Of a stretch of DNA of 64,000 nucleotides, positions 37,467 to 47,864 are shown one piece after another. This stretch comes from Sideroxydans sp. (GTDB lineage: Bacteria; Pseudomonadota; Gammaproteobacteria; Burkholderiales; Gallionellaceae). Each line of letters opens with the position of its first letter. Position 1 is the first letter of the stretch. The position numbers were made by a program, and so were the translations under genes. The notes beneath the pieces were generated by a model. It was not told the DNA's origin and made no database searches. It worked only from the letters and a program-made list of their open reading frames with translations. The stretch covers positions 1 through 64,000 of the forward strand of contig JAQTUV010000001.1 of assembly GCA_028707175.1 (NCBI GenBank), given 5' to 3'.

Positions 37467-39670
37467 TGAGCCGCGAAACGATGTACGCAACTGAAAACGA
37501 TGCTGCTGAAGAGCTGAACTTGCTCGACTATTGGCTGTTGATTCGCAAGCACCTGAAGCAGATCTTTGGCTTGGCTTTTGTGGTTACGCTGCTGGCTATA
37601 TTGGTAGCGTTCCAGATGACGCCGATCTATCGTTCTACGGCGATGTTGCTCATCGAGAATTCGAAGAGTAAAGCGTTGACCTTGTCCGATCTGTACGATA
37701 TCCAAGGTAGTGCAGGGCAAGAGGCATTCAATTCTCAAGTGCAGATTTTGAAGTCACGCCCGATCGCGGAGATCGTGATCAAGAAACTGGACATGCTGAA
37801 GAATGAAGCCTTCACCCAAGTTAAAAAGCCAGGATTCTTCTCTTCAGAGCCAGAAGGTACGCCAGCAGAATTGGCGGCCTTAGAGATGGATGCGGCGCTT
37901 GAGCGATTCTCAGAGTCTTTGACCATTGAGCCGATATTGAAGAGTCAAATCGTCAAGGTCAGCTTTGATTCGTCAGATAAAGAGTTGGCTGCCAAGGTGG
38001 CGAATGCGGTTGCAGAGGCTTATATCGAGAACGATTTGGAATCTCGTTCACAAATGACGCAACGTGCCAATGCGTGGTTGACTGAGCGTATGGATGGCTT
38101 GCGCAAGCAGTTGGAAGAGTCTGAGAAAGTGCTGCAAGCCTATCGCGAGCGCGAGAACATCATCGACAGTAAGGGCGTGGCGATGAGTGGGACGGCGAAG
38201 CAGTTGGAAGAAATATCCACAAACCTGATCGTGATGCGCCAGCGCTTGGCTGAGGCGGAAGGTGTTTATGTTCAAGTGAAAGACCAACGTGGACAACCGA
38301 TTGAGGTGTTGGAGTCTATCCCCGCTGTGTTGAAGAGCCCATCTGTTCAACAGATGAAAGAAGCGGAATCAACTGCGCAACGCAAATTGAATGAGTTGCA
38401 AAGCCGCTATACCGCTGCGCACCCTAAAGTGATCGCAGCGGAGTCTGAGTTGAAATCCGCACGTGATACGTTGAAGCGTGAGATCGATGCGGTGATCAGC
38501 GGTATCACCAAGGAATACGATCTAGCTAAAACCAATGTGATCGCGACATCGCGAGCTTTGGATCAGATCAAATCTGATATTCAAAATCTGACTCGTAAAG
38601 AGTTCCAATTGAGTGTGTTGCAACGCGAGGCGGAAAGTAACAAGCAGTTGTATGACTTGTTCGTGAACCGCGCTAAAGAAACTGATGTTGCGTCTAACTT
38701 GCAGTCGACTGCGGGGCGCATCGTTGATCCTGCTGTGGTGGAAAGTATTCCACTCAAGCCTAAGAAAAAGATGATCATCGGCATCGCCTTTATCTTGGGA
38801 TTGTTGGCGGGTATCGCGATTGTGTTCGTGCTGGATTACCTAGATAACACCATGCATAGCGTGCCGGATGTGGAGCGCCGTTTAGGGGTTGATGTGTTGG
38901 GTACGGTGCAGGTCTTGGATAAGGCGCAGCTTGGAGAAAAACCTGCTGCGAGGGCATTCTTGTCAGATCCAAACTCGCTTTTCTCAGAGTCGATACGAAC
39001 AGTTCGTACCGCTGTGTTGCTGTCAGCAATTGATGAGCCGCACCGTGTGGTGATGGTGACATCGACAGTGCCAAGCGAAGGCAAGACGACGATCTCTATC
39101 AATTTGGCGTTTGCTTTGGGCCAGATGAAGAAGGTGTTGTTGGTGGATGGTGATATGCGTCGCCCAAGTTTGGCAAAATCGTTGGGTGGTTTGGATGATG
39201 TGCATGGTTTGGTCGATTATTTGGCCGATGACGCGACGTTGGAAGAGTGTATCCAGCCAACCGATAGCCCGAATGTGTTCGTCCTGACTGCTGGTAAGCA
39301 TTTGAGTTCACCGCTTGAATTGCTGTCGTCGCATCGCTTTGGCGAGACAATTGCCAAGGTGAAGGATATGTTCGATATGGTGATCATCGATTGCCCACCA
39401 TTGAAGCCGGTCAGTGATTCCTTGGTGATCTCGCGTTATGCCAATGCATTGTTGTATGTGGTGAAAGCGGATTCGACACCGCATCAATTGGTGAGTGCGG
39501 CGATGCGTCGCTTGCATGATATTCAAGCACCAGTGTTGGGCGTGGTGCTGAACCAGTTGGATAACAATCGCACTGATCGCTACGGTCATTATTCCTATCA
39601 GTATGAGTACGTGTATGGTCAGGATATGCCAACACCGAGCAAGAAGAGCTTCTTGGGAATCAAAATTTGA
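37466..39670 (+). CDS. Polysaccharide co-polymerase and tyrosine autokinase, Wzc-like
   Basis: 734 residues. N-terminal Wzz domain with a membrane helix (about 37-57), a long periplasmic coiled-coil region with PxxP near the second helix (about 432-455), then a cytoplasmic BY-kinase: Walker A STVPSEGKTT (about 533-542), A' VLLVDGDMRRP (about 557-567), Walker B MVIIDCPPL (about 637-645), and a C-terminal tyrosine cluster (YGHYSYQYEYVYG, about 705-720). It controls chain length and export through cycles of autophosphorylation; the phosphatase encoded at 41794 is the probable counterpart. Confidence 0.95.
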   Translation: MSRETMYATENDAAEELNLLDYWLLIRKHLKQIFGLAFVVTLLAILVAFQMTPIYRSTAMLLIENSKSKALTLSDLYDIQGSAGQEAFNSQVQILKSRPIAEIVIKKLDMLKNEAFTQVKKPGFFSSEPEGTPAELAALEMDAALERFSESLTIEPILKSQIVKVSFDSSDKELAAKVANAVAEAYIENDLESRSQMTQRANAWLTERMDGLRKQLEESEKVLQAYRERENIIDSKGVAMSGTAKQLEEISTNLIVMRQRLAEAEGVYVQVKDQRGQPIEVLESIPAVLKSPSVQQMKEAESTAQRKLNELQSRYTAAHPKVIAAESELKSARDTLKREIDAVISGITKEYDLAKTNVIATSRALDQIKSDIQNLTRKEFQLSVLQREAESNKQLYDLFVNRAKETDVASNLQSTAGRIVDPAVVESIPLKPKKKMIIGIAFILGLLAGIAIVFVLDYLDNTMHSVPDVERRLGVDVLGTVQVLDKAQLGEKPAARAFLSDPNSLFSESIRTVRTAVLLSAIDEPHRVVMVTSTVPSEGKTTISINLAFALGQMKKVLLVDGDMRRPSLAKSLGGLDDVHGLVDYLADDATLEECIQPTDSPNVFVLTAGKHLSSPLELLSSHRFGETIAKVKDMFDMVIIDCPPLKPVSDSLVISRYANALLYVVKADSTPHQLVSAAMRRLHDIQAPVLGVVLNQLDNNRTDRYGHYSYQYEYVYGQDMPTPSKKSFLGIKI

Positions 39671-40332
39671 GCTTGGCTACTGGTAAAGACGTGTCCGTGA
39701 AAAAAAGCGTTTTCTGGATTGGCGTCCTATTTTTAGTGTTCGTATTCATTTCGGCGACCCGATTCGGTGTCGCCGAATTGCTTTCTATTAGCGCACGCTC
39801 TGAAATGGATAGTTGGGGCAAGAAAGGTCTTGCGCCAACCACAGCCGATGTCGAATCGGTTGGTGATCGTATCCAATGGGCTATTCGTTTTGCTGATGTG
39901 AACCCCTCACATCATGAAGATGCCGCTCGCTTGAGCTTGATGCGTGCGTTGTTGCCTAACGTCTCGCCTGCTGAAAAATCACTTTTTCTGAAGCAAGGGG
40001 TCGCTGAGATTCAGACGTCTTTGCATCTACGCCCTATCTCTGCCTACAGTTGGGTGATCTTCCTATCGCTCAAACGTGAATTGAATGAATATGATGATGA
40101 GTTTCGTCATGCGTTGCATCGTGCGGTGGAATTGGGGCCTTGGGAATCTGAGTTGATCGTAGCGCTGGCGGATATTGGTTTGAGTGCGTGGGACAAGATG
40201 CCTGCTGCTGAGCAGGCAATAATCCAACAGGTGTTTGTGCGGGGTATGCGTCGAAATCAGAATCAGCTCAACCAAGTGTCGCGTGCTCATCGTGAAGCTG
40301 CATGTGCTCAGAAGGCCGGGGCGTGTCAGTGA
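39667..40332 (+). CDS. Hypothetical membrane-anchored protein of the EPS locus
   Basis: About 221 residues; no family recognised with confidence (a loose resemblance to VpsP-like proteins). One N-terminal membrane helix (SVFWIGVLFLVFVFISATRFG) followed by a helical, TPR-like periplasmic region (ALRFADVNPSHHEDAARLSLMRAL-like pattern). It begins at a TTG overlapping the wzc stop (GTG codons at 39691 and 39697 are alternatives) and ends overlapping the next gene (TGATG), so it is firmly in the operon. A scaffold role between Wzc and the polymerase is a guess. Confidence 0.7.
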   Translation: MSLATGKDVSVKKSVFWIGVLFLVFVFISATRFGVAELLSISARSEMDSWGKKGLAPTTADVESVGDRIQWAIRFADVNPSHHEDAARLSLMRALLPNVSPAEKSLFLKQGVAEIQTSLHLRPISAYSWVIFLSLKRELNEYDDEFRHALHRAVELGPWESELIVALADIGLSAWDKMPAAEQAIIQQVFVRGMRRNQNQLNQVSRAHREAACAQKAGACQ

Positions 40333-41804
40333 TGAGTACATCTTCGAATTTCGAACAACGATTGTTCTATGGCTTGCTGGCACTGTTGGTTTGGTTGCCT
40401 TTGCCTTATGCGACCAATCGCCCTTGGGCTGAAGCGATCTTTGAAGTGGCCGTGGTTATCTTGGCCGCTTTTTATCTCTATGGTTGGCGACAAAACAGAG
40501 TGGTGCCTGGGGCAGGATTTATGTCTGCGAAGCCAGTGTTGTGGCTGTTGGGTGTGTGGTCTGCTTATCTGTTGTTGCTACTTCTGCCATTGCCTATTTC
40601 GATCCGTGAGTTATTGTCACCAGATAGCGTTATTCAGTATCGCGCAGCGGGTGTTGAAGGGGCAGCGCCCTTGTCGCTGGTGCCGTATGCCGGTTTTATG
40701 TATTGGCTGAAAAGTGTCTCTTACACCTTGGTTTTTGCATTGGTGCTGTTGTTGGTGAATAGCAAGCAGCGCTTGGTGATACTGGCTTACGTTTTGGTGT
40801 TGAGCGGTGTGTTTCAAGCTTTTTTCGGTAGCTTGATGACGTTGTCGGGTGTGGAGTATCTGCTTTTTGGGAAGAAAGAAGCCTATATCGGTTTTGCGAC
40901 GGGTACGTTCGTGTGTCGTAACCATTTGGCAGGTTATTTGGAGATGGTGTCGGCAATCGGTATTGGTTTGTTGTTGGCGTCGTGGGCGCCAGATGAAACC
41001 ATTCGTACTTGGAAACAACGTGTGCGTAGTTGGATGCGCCTGCTGTTGAGCGCAAAACTGCTGTTGCGTTTGATGTTGGCGATCATGGTGATCGGCTTGG
41101 TGCTGACGCGATCGCGGATGGGGAATACCGCTTTCTTCTCAAGCATGATTGTGGCTGGATTCATCGCATTGCTGGTATTCCGTTTGCAAGCAGGTTCGGT
41201 TAAGCAGATGTTTGCGAAGCGTGAGACGCGTAGCATGGTGATCTTGCTGTCGAGTTTGTTCGTCATCGATCTGATCTTGGTGGGAGCGTGGTTCGGTGTG
41301 GAGAAGTTGGCCGCACGGATGGAACAAACTTCTGTCGAGCATGATCTGGGGCGTATCGAGGTGAGTAAAAATACACTAAATTTATTGAGTGACTACCCCT
41401 TGGTAGGGGCTGGCGGGGGAAGTTTCTATACGGTGTATCCACGATATAGACCTCCTACCTATGATGCCTATTACGACCATGCCCATGAGGATTATCTGGA
41501 GATTGCAGCGGACACCGGTGGGATTGGTTTGGCTTTATTGGGTTCGATGGTGGTGTTGAGTTTTATAGCTGCATTATTGGCTTTGATGCGACGTAAGGAT
41601 GCCTTGATGCGCGGGATGGCCTTCGCTTCGATGATGGGTATCATTGCGTTGCTCATTCATAGTACGGTGGACTTCAATCTTCAGATACCGGCGAATTCGG
41701 CTACGTTTATGGTGGTGCTGGCCTTGGGGTGGATCGCGTTGGGACTGGACTCGCAAGGAAGCATCAAACAGCGGATTAAAACGAGGAGTCAGCGTGACAG
41801 CTAA
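40332..41804 (+). CDS. O-antigen ligase/polymerase-like membrane protein (Wzy_C)
   Basis: 490 residues, about twelve helices. The large periplasmic loop carries GAGGGSFYTVYPRYRPP and DHAHEDYLEIAADTGGIGLALL, matching the conserved H..YL..  ..E.G motif of the Wzy/WaaL family. The ATG at 40332 overlaps the upstream stop. Next to Wzc it may be the polymerase for this system; the locus has another such protein at 19809-21092, so one may polymerise and the other ligate or act in a different glycan. Confidence 0.85.
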   Translation: MSTSSNFEQRLFYGLLALLVWLPLPYATNRPWAEAIFEVAVVILAAFYLYGWRQNRVVPGAGFMSAKPVLWLLGVWSAYLLLLLLPLPISIRELLSPDSVIQYRAAGVEGAAPLSLVPYAGFMYWLKSVSYTLVFALVLLLVNSKQRLVILAYVLVLSGVFQAFFGSLMTLSGVEYLLFGKKEAYIGFATGTFVCRNHLAGYLEMVSAIGIGLLLASWAPDETIRTWKQRVRSWMRLLLSAKLLLRLMLAIMVIGLVLTRSRMGNTAFFSSMIVAGFIALLVFRLQAGSVKQMFAKRETRSMVILLSSLFVIDLILVGAWFGVEKLAARMEQTSVEHDLGRIEVSKNTLNLLSDYPLVGAGGGSFYTVYPRYRPPTYDAYYDHAHEDYLEIAADTGGIGLALLGSMVVLSFIAALLALMRRKDALMRGMAFASMMGIIALLIHSTVDFNLQIPANSATFMVVLALGWIALGLDSQGSIKQRIKTRSQRDS

Positions 41805-42294
41805 CGTTGAAAAAAAACTGGGCGTATTGTTTGTGTGTACAGCGAATATTTGCCGTTCCCCTACGGCTGAGGCGATGTTCAGAGCGAAAGCGGCGAAGAC
41901 AGGCATAGTTGATCAGCTGCATATTGATTCGGCCGCTACACACGATTACAAGATCGGTCTGGCACCTGATGCGCGCTCTCAATCTTTCGCAAGTAAACGC
42001 GGCTACGATCTATCCGATCTGCGTGCGCGCCAAGTGGGCCGTGCAGATCTAGAACAATTTGATTTCATCTGTGTGATGGACATGAAGAACATGACTGTCA
42101 TGCATCGTTTGGGTGAGCCCGATCTTTGGCAAAAGCCGAAGCTGATGATGTCTTACAGTCGTACCCATAAGGCAAAGGAAGTGCCTGACCCTTATGGGGG
42201 CGGTGATGCAGGTTTTGAGTTGGCTTTGGATATGCTTGAAAGTGCAACTGATGGTTTGTTGCTAGAGGTTCAGAAAAAGCTCCAAAGTAGTTGA
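41794..42294 (+). CDS. Low-molecular-weight protein-tyrosine phosphatase, Wzb-like
   Basis: 166 residues. P-loop VCTANICRSPTAE with C15 and R21 (C-x5-R), and the general acid loop DPYGGGDAGFELALDM. The P-loop has CTANICR where most family members have C.GN.CR, still within family limits. It would dephosphorylate the Wzc tyrosine cluster. The GTG at 41794 was chosen: a GAGGAG site lies 5 nt upstream and it overlaps the previous gene by 11 bp. Confidence 0.93.
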   Translation: MTANVEKKLGVLFVCTANICRSPTAEAMFRAKAAKTGIVDQLHIDSAATHDYKIGLAPDARSQSFASKRGYDLSDLRARQVGRADLEQFDFICVMDMKNMTVMHRLGEPDLWQKPKLMMSYSRTHKAKEVPDPYGGGDAGFELALDMLESATDGLLLEVQKKLQSS

Positions 42295-42491
42295 TGCGGT
42301 GTGAGCCTATTCGGCTTGATGAAATAAACCTATTCTCTCCTTTTAATCCACCGTTTCCGTGAATGCGCACCTGCTAAGGTGCACTTTGTCTTACTAGGAT
42401 AGGCGTTCGTGTTGTCACAGGGAATCTATGCCAAGGTGCTTCAATCAGCAGTCAACTATTGGTCGCGTGCAATGCGCGAGGATGGTGTGCG

Positions 42492-43163
42492 TTGAAGGTT
42501 AATCTACGGCACCGTTACTTACTGGCGTTCTTTTTACTGTCCTTTGCCGGGATAGTGATGGCCAGCGTCGTTGAATTTTCTCCAGGATTATTGCAGTACG
42601 TCGCCGGTAAGTGGGGGAGTGGCGCGGTTGAGCGCGTTGGGGACTGGCGTTCGAGTGAGATGTCATGGTTGGCGAAAGCACCCAAGAAGGGCGTCGAACT
42701 TGGAGAAGACGATCTAAGGCCATTTAATCGCTTCTGGAATAAATTGCCCTATCAACGCGACATTCATCACTGGGGGATGGATGATTATTGGGCTACACCC
42801 GTTGAGATGCTGGCCTCCAATGCGGGTGATTGCGAAGATTATTCCATTGCAAAATATTTCAGTCTAAAAGAGTTGGGGCTTCCACCCGGTAGTTTGCGCA
42901 TTACCTATGTGCGTGCGCTACGTCTCAATGAGGCACATATGGTGTTGGCTTACTACCCCACTCCAGATGCTGATCCTTACATCCTAGATAACATGACCAA
43001 GAGTGTTTTGCTGGCATCGGAGCGTATGGATTTGGAGCCAGTTTATAGTTTTAATGATGATGATATGTGGGCGGTCGGTCCGACGACGATCAAAACAAAA
43101 TCCAGTCAGATTCGCTTGTGGAGTGAGCTGCTGGAAAAGATGGAAAAAGAGCGAAAGATGTAG
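42492..43163 (+). CDS. lapG: Periplasmic transglutaminase-like cysteine protease LapG
   Basis: Cleaves N-terminal retention modules of giant adhesins so that they leave the cell surface. 223 residues from a TTG at 42492 with a signal-anchor helix (YLLAFFLLSFAGIVMASVV). The catalytic triad is visible as C114 (NAGDCEDYSIAKY), H149 (NEAHMVLAYY) and D166 (ILDNMTKS); the His-Asp spacing (17) equals that of Pseudomonas LapG. It is paired with lapD 17 bp downstream. No LapA-like adhesin is in the window. Start codon choice is uncertain. Confidence 0.9.
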   Translation: MKVNLRHRYLLAFFLLSFAGIVMASVVEFSPGLLQYVAGKWGSGAVERVGDWRSSEMSWLAKAPKKGVELGEDDLRPFNRFWNKLPYQRDIHHWGMDDYWATPVEMLASNAGDCEDYSIAKYFSLKELGLPPGSLRITYVRALRLNEAHMVLAYYPTPDADPYILDNMTKSVLLASERMDLEPVYSFNDDDMWAVGPTTIKTKSSQIRLWSELLEKMEKERKM

Positions 43164-43180
43164 CTCAAGGGAGAACACAG

Positions 43181-45130
43181 ATGACTTTATTTAGACAATT
43201 ATTCATTGGTACATCGATCGCATTTCTGCTGATCTTGGCGGCGACAGAGACGATCTATATTCGTAATGCGCATAAATATCTACAGGAGCAATTGACTTCA
43301 CACGCGCAAGATTCGGCGACGTCATTAGGGATGGTCTTGCCAACGCCCTTAGCTGAGGGCGATATGGTGAGAGTCGAATTGACTGTGAATGCTTTGTTCG
43401 ACCGTGGGTTCTATCAGTCCATTCGTGTGTTGAATGTGCAAGGTGAGACGCTAGTGCTCAAGACACTTTCGCCAACGCCGGCAGAAGTCCCGCAATGGTT
43501 CGTTGATTGGCAAGCATTGGAGGCGCCTTCTGCGGAATCGTTGTTGACGAAGGGCTGGCGACAATTAGGCCGAGTGGTGGTGTCGAGCCATCCCAACTTT
43601 GCCTACAAACAATTGTGGCGCACGCTGTGGGAATCGATCCTGTGGCTGTCCTTGCTGTATGTCTTAGCACTCGCAGCCTTACACAGTTTCTTGACACGTA
43701 TCCTTAAGCCTTTACATGCGATCGAAGAAGTTGCTCACTCGATCAGTCAGCGTGACTTCAAGCTCATCAATACGATCCCTCGGACGCGTGAATTGCGTAG
43801 TGTGGTGGCCGCCATCAACTCAATGTCCAACAAGTTGCGCGGCATCATCGAGCACGAAGTCCAACAGGCGGTGCGTTTCCGTCATGAGTCGAATGTCGAT
43901 GCGTTGACAGGATTGGAGAATCGGCGTGGTTTTGAGTCGCAAATGGAAGTCTTGCTGGAAGGCGGATTGAACCTAGATTCAGGCGTCATGTATATGCTGC
44001 AACTGGCTGACTTTCAGGGGTTCAATTCACGTAATGGATTCCAAGAAGGCGATACTTTGCTCAAAGAGATCGCGACCGTATTAATGGCGGTTGAGGGGCC
44101 TAAGGAAATCATGAAGTCGCGGGTGAACGGGTCTACGTTCGCGATCGTTATTCATAATATTGATCGTGCGGATGCGGATCAGTATGGTGCGCGGGTTTGT
44201 GTGGCGGTGAGCTCTGTATTGGATGCCTTGAAGGGCGATCACCCGCTTACCTTTGGTTTTGGCGGCGTGTACTTCTCGGGTCAAACGGTCTCTTTACCTT
44301 CGTTGATGTCGCAGGCTGATATGGCGGCATTGCAATCTTTGTCCCAAGGTAAAGGGCAGTGTGTGATGCACACTTTGACTGAGGATGATCACAGCAAGGG
44401 GTCGCAATATTGGAAGCAGTTGATCACTAGCGCGATTGCCGAAGATCGAATCGCGTTGTTCAAACAGCCTGTGATGGGCATCCACCAAGAAGGCCAGATG
44501 CAGGCTGAGCTATTTGTACGTTTGAAGCATGAGAATGGTGAGGTCGTGCCTGCGGATCAGGTCATCCCGATGGCGAACCGCCATCGACTGAATGCGGAAT
44601 TCGATCTGGCTATTTTGAAGCGGCTGTTCGGGCGTATGTTGAGCGGGATGATTATGGATGATGAGGTTGCGATCAATCTGTCTGTTCAATCATTACATGA
44701 TCAAACTTTGATGCATTGGCTATTGCATGCCATGCAGGAGAATCGTCCTTTGTCAGCGCGTTTGGTGTTTGAATTCACAGAATTTGGATTGGTGCATGAT
44801 CGTGCCACGGTGCATCAATTTGTAAGTGAGATTCGGAAACTAGGGGCTAACTTTGCAGTGGATAATTTTGGCTTGCACCACAGCGCTTTTGAGTATTTGC
44901 AAGAGATGAAGCCGCGCTACTTGAAATTGAGTTTGGCTTATATTCGAGACTTGGCCAACAATCCTAAGCATCAGTTTTTCATTTCTTCTGTGGTGAAGAT
45001 TACGCGCCCACTCGAGGTGCGGGTGATCGCCTTAGGCGTGGAAGATGACGCGATGTTGAGCTTGTTGCGTGATCTGGGTGTGGATGGTTACCAAGGATAT
45101 GTCACAGGCCCAATGATCGAAGTGGATTGA
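43181..45130 (+). CDS. lapD: c-di-GMP receptor LapD
   Basis: Inner-membrane receptor that, when bound to c-di-GMP, sequesters LapG and so keeps adhesins on the surface. 649 residues: N-terminal helix, periplasmic LapD_MoxY-type domain (about 25-150), second helix (about 153-172), HAMP (ILKPLHAIEEVAHSISQRDF), then GGDEF and EAL domains that look catalytically dead: VNGSTFAI (about 315-322) replaces GGDEF, and AELFVRL (about 442) replaces EAL, while LTGLENRRGFES and INLSVQSL remain recognisable. A receptor rather than an enzyme is therefore likely. Confidence 0.92.
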   Translation: MTLFRQLFIGTSIAFLLILAATETIYIRNAHKYLQEQLTSHAQDSATSLGMVLPTPLAEGDMVRVELTVNALFDRGFYQSIRVLNVQGETLVLKTLSPTPAEVPQWFVDWQALEAPSAESLLTKGWRQLGRVVVSSHPNFAYKQLWRTLWESILWLSLLYVLALAALHSFLTRILKPLHAIEEVAHSISQRDFKLINTIPRTRELRSVVAAINSMSNKLRGIIEHEVQQAVRFRHESNVDALTGLENRRGFESQMEVLLEGGLNLDSGVMYMLQLADFQGFNSRNGFQEGDTLLKEIATVLMAVEGPKEIMKSRVNGSTFAIVIHNIDRADADQYGARVCVAVSSVLDALKGDHPLTFGFGGVYFSGQTVSLPSLMSQADMAALQSLSQGKGQCVMHTLTEDDHSKGSQYWKQLITSAIAEDRIALFKQPVMGIHQEGQMQAELFVRLKHENGEVVPADQVIPMANRHRLNAEFDLAILKRLFGRMLSGMIMDDEVAINLSVQSLHDQTLMHWLLHAMQENRPLSARLVFEFTEFGLVHDRATVHQFVSEIRKLGANFAVDNFGLHHSAFEYLQEMKPRYLKLSLAYIRDLANNPKHQFFISSVVKITRPLEVRVIALGVEDDAMLSLLRDLGVDGYQGYVTGPMIEVD

Positions 45131-45146
45131 GAGTTGTGAGGTGAAG

Positions 45147-45185
45147 TAGGGGTGATCGTGCTCAACACGATCACCCCTATTCTTT
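45147..45185. terminator. Bidirectional terminator between lapD and clpA
   Basis: Perfect 14-bp stem TAGGGGTGATCGTG/CACGATCACCCCTA with loop CTCAA, followed by TTCTTTT. Serves the convergent lapD and clpA genes. Confidence 0.9.
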
Positions 45186-47443
45186 TAAGCGATAACCGCT
45201 TCTTCTTCGAACTCGAGAACGACCTTGCCCGCTTTAACGTCAACGGTGACTTTACCGCCACTAGCAAGTCGGCCAAACAGGAGTTCATCTGCCAAGGCAG
45301 AACGGATCGTGTCTTGGATCAACCTCGCCATCGGACGTGCACCCATCAACGGATCGAAGCCATGTTCGGCCAGATGATCTTTAAGCGCGTCGGTGAACAG
45401 AGCATCTACTTTCTTCTCATGGAGCTGCTCTTCTAGCTGCATCAAGAATTTATCCACTACGCGCAAGATAACTTCCTTGGTCAGCGCGGCAAAAGACACG
45501 ATTGAGTCCAAACGATTTCGGAACTCAGGGGTGAACATCTTCTTGATGTCCGTCATCTCATCTCCTGCTGCAGATGTCTTTGTGAAGCCCATGCTGCTCT
45601 TGTTTAGTGCCTCAGCTCCTGCATTGGTGGTCATGATGATGACAACATTGCGGAAGTCCGCCTTGCGGCCATTGTTGTCGGTGAGTGTGCCGTGATCCAT
45701 AACTTGCAACAGGATGTTGAAGATATCTGGATGTGCTTTTTCGATCTCGTCGAGTAGCAGTACGCAGTGCGGTTGCTTGCTGATGGCTTCCGTGAGCAGA
45801 CCGCCTTGGTCAAAGCCTACATAGCCAGGCGGTGCGCCGATCAAACGTGATACTGCATGGCGTTCCATATATTCGGACATATCAAAACGATGAATAGGCA
45901 TGCCCATGCTGTAAGCGAGTTGGCGAGCCACTTCGGTTTTGCCGACTCCGGTGGGGCCGGAGAACAAGAAACTGCCAATGGGTTTTTGTGGATTGCCCAG
46001 GCCGCTTCGTGACATCTTGATGGCGCGCGCGAGAACATCGATAGCTTTGTCTTGACCGAACACAGTAGCCTTGAGGTCGCGATCCAAGTTTTTCAGTGCA
46101 TTGATGTCGTCATGCGATACGGTGCGTGTCGGGATGCGTGCGATCTTGGCGATGATCTCTTCGATCTCGTGTTTGCCGACGACCTTCTTCTGTTTGGATT
46201 TTGGCAAGATGCGTTGTGCAGCACCTGCTTCATCAAGCACGTCGATGGCCTTGTCAGGCAGGTGGCGATCATTGATGAAACGTGAAGAGAGTTCTGCTGC
46301 GCTGGTGAGTGCCGCTGCACTGTATTTGATGCTGTGGTGTTCTTCGAAACGCGATTTCAATCCCTTCAATATCTCGATGGTTTGTTCAACTGATGGTTCT
46401 GGCACGTCGACTTTTTGGAAGCGACGCGAAAGGGCGGAATCTTTTTCAAAGATACCGCGATACTCTTGGTAGGTCGTGGCGCCAATACATTTCAATTGCC
46501 CACTGGATAAGGCGGGCTTGAGCAGATTGGAGGCATCCATCGTTCCGCCCGAGGCTGCGCCCGCGCCGATGAGTGTGTGGATTTCGTCAATAAACAACAC
46601 AGCATTCGGCGCATCTTTCAATTCTTTCAAAACGGCTTTTAGACGCTGTTCGAAATCACCTCGATATTTTGTGCCGGCTAAGAGAGAGCCCATATCGAGT
46701 GAATAGACCTGAGCATCTTTTAGGATGTCAGGCACATCTCCTTCCGTGATGCGACGTGCCAAGCCTTCGGCAATCGCGGTCTTACCGACCCCGGCTTCAC
46801 CTACAAGGAGTGGATTGTTCTTGCGGCGGCGGCATAACGTTTGGATGACGCGCTCCAATTCAAGCGCGCGGCCAATGAGCGGATCGATCTTGCCTTCAAG
46901 TGCGTGCTGATTCAAATCGAGTGTGTAGTTCTTGAGTGCGCTATCGCCAGCTTGTTCGTGCTCGCCCTCTGTTTCGTTGCTTGTCTTTTGAGTGGTAGGT
47001 TGAGCGTCCGCTGTTTTATTGATGCCGTGTGAAATGTAATTCACAACATCGAGACGAGTGATAGCACGTTGATTGAGGAAATAAACGGCATGCGATTCTT
47101 TTTCACCAAACATGGCGACTAAGATGTTGGCTCCATTTACTTCCTTCTTGTTTGAAGATTGAACGTGCAGGATCGCGCGTTGAATGATCCGTTGGAAGCC
47201 GACCGTCGGTTGGGTATCGACCTCCGCTGTGCCTGGCACGATTGGGGTGTGAGTCTCGATGTGCTGTGCCAGCACGGCGCGAAGCTCGTCTAGATCTGCA
47301 CCGCAGGCGCGCAACACATGCGCCGCAGAAGGATTGTCCAACATCGCCATGAGCAGGTGTTCAACGGTGATGAATTCGTGACGACGATGTCTGGCTTCGA
47401 CAAAGGCGAGGTGTAGGCTGACTTCAAGTTCTTGGGCGATCAT
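45185..47443 (-). CDS. clpA: ATP-dependent Clp protease ATP-binding subunit ClpA
   Basis: AAA+ unfoldase that feeds substrates to ClpP. 752 residues: N-terminal Clp repeat domain, first AAA domain with [23 protein letters not shown], and second with [25 protein letters not shown], and a C-terminal D2-small domain. ClpA-type spacing (no ClpB middle domain) is clear. It follows directly after clpS on the reverse strand. Confidence 0.97.
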   Translation of the reverse strand: MIAQELEVSLHLAFVEARHRRHEFITVEHLLMAMLDNPSAAHVLRACGADLDELRAVLAQHIETHTPIVPGTAEVDTQPTVGFQRIIQRAILHVQSSNKKEVNGANILVAMFGEKESHAVYFLNQRAITRLDVVNYISHGINKTADAQPTTQKTSNETEGEHEQAGDSALKNYTLDLNQHALEGKIDPLIGRALELERVIQTLCRRRKNNPLLVGEAGVGKTAIAEGLARRITEGDVPDILKDAQVYSLDMGSLLAGTKYRGDFEQRLKAVLKELKDAPNAVLFIDEIHTLIGAGAASGGTMDASNLLKPALSSGQLKCIGATTYQEYRGIFEKDSALSRRFQKVDVPEPSVEQTIEILKGLKSRFEEHHSIKYSAAALTSAAELSSRFINDRHLPDKAIDVLDEAGAAQRILPKSKQKKVVGKHEIEEIIAKIARIPTRTVSHDDINALKNLDRDLKATVFGQDKAIDVLARAIKMSRSGLGNPQKPIGSFLFSGPTGVGKTEVARQLAYSMGMPIHRFDMSEYMERHAVSRLIGAPPGYVGFDQGGLLTEAISKQPHCVLLLDEIEKAHPDIFNILLQVMDHGTLTDNNGRKADFRNVVIIMTTNAGAEALNKSSMGFTKTSAAGDEMTDIKKMFTPEFRNRLDSIVSFAALTKEVILRVVDKFLMQLEEQLHEKKVDALFTDALKDHLAEHGFDPLMGARPMARLIQDTIRSALADELLFGRLASGGKVTVDVKAGKVVLEFEEEAVIA

Positions 47444-47755
47444 TTAGTTTTCCTCCATGTGGCAACGTAAGGGGTGCCCATGCTGTGTTGCATATCCGAT
47501 GACTTGATTTACCTTGGTTTCAGCGATGTCCTTTGGATATAAGCCGCATACCGCAGATCCATCGTTGTGCACTTTGAGCATGACTTGAGTTGCCTGTTCC
47601 ATGCTCATTTTAAAAAATACAGTTAAGACTTCAATCACGAATTCCATCGTTGTGTAATCGTCATTTAGCAGTATCACTTTGTATAACTTAGGCGGCTTTA
47701 CTTTGCTGCGTTCAAGTAAAGGTACGTTTGCGTGTTTGGTTGCCATTGAGTTCAT
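47444..47755 (-). CDS. clpS: ClpA adaptor protein ClpS
   Basis: Delivers N-degron substrates to ClpAP. 103 residues beginning MNSMATKH; the core [24 protein letters not shown] has the family's NDDYT-MEFV signature, followed by [24 protein letters not shown] with the conserved His. The ATG at 47755 was chosen over a much longer upstream extension, which has no ClpS similarity; ATG at 47746 is an alternative. Its stop is adjacent to the clpA start, a normal operon. Confidence 0.95.
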   Translation of the reverse strand: MNSMATKHANVPLLERSKVKPPKLYKVILLNDDYTTMEFVIEVLTVFFKMSMEQATQVMLKVHNDGSAVCGLYPKDIAETKVNQVIGYATQHGHPLRCHMEEN

Positions 47756-47835
47756 TGTTGCATTCTGAGTGCCCGTATATTTGACGATTAACGTGGGTTT
47801 TTCAAGTCTGATTCGCAAATAAACACAATTAACGC

Positions 47836-47864
47836 TTGACGGTGAGAGTTGGGGTGGGTTAAAA
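47836..47864 (+). promoter_or_regulatory. Promoter of the cold-shock gene
   Basis: TTGACG (47836-47841), 17-bp spacer, TTAAAA (47859-47864). Transcription would start near 47871, giving a leader of about 107 nt, in keeping with the long leaders of cold-shock genes. Confidence 0.55.
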
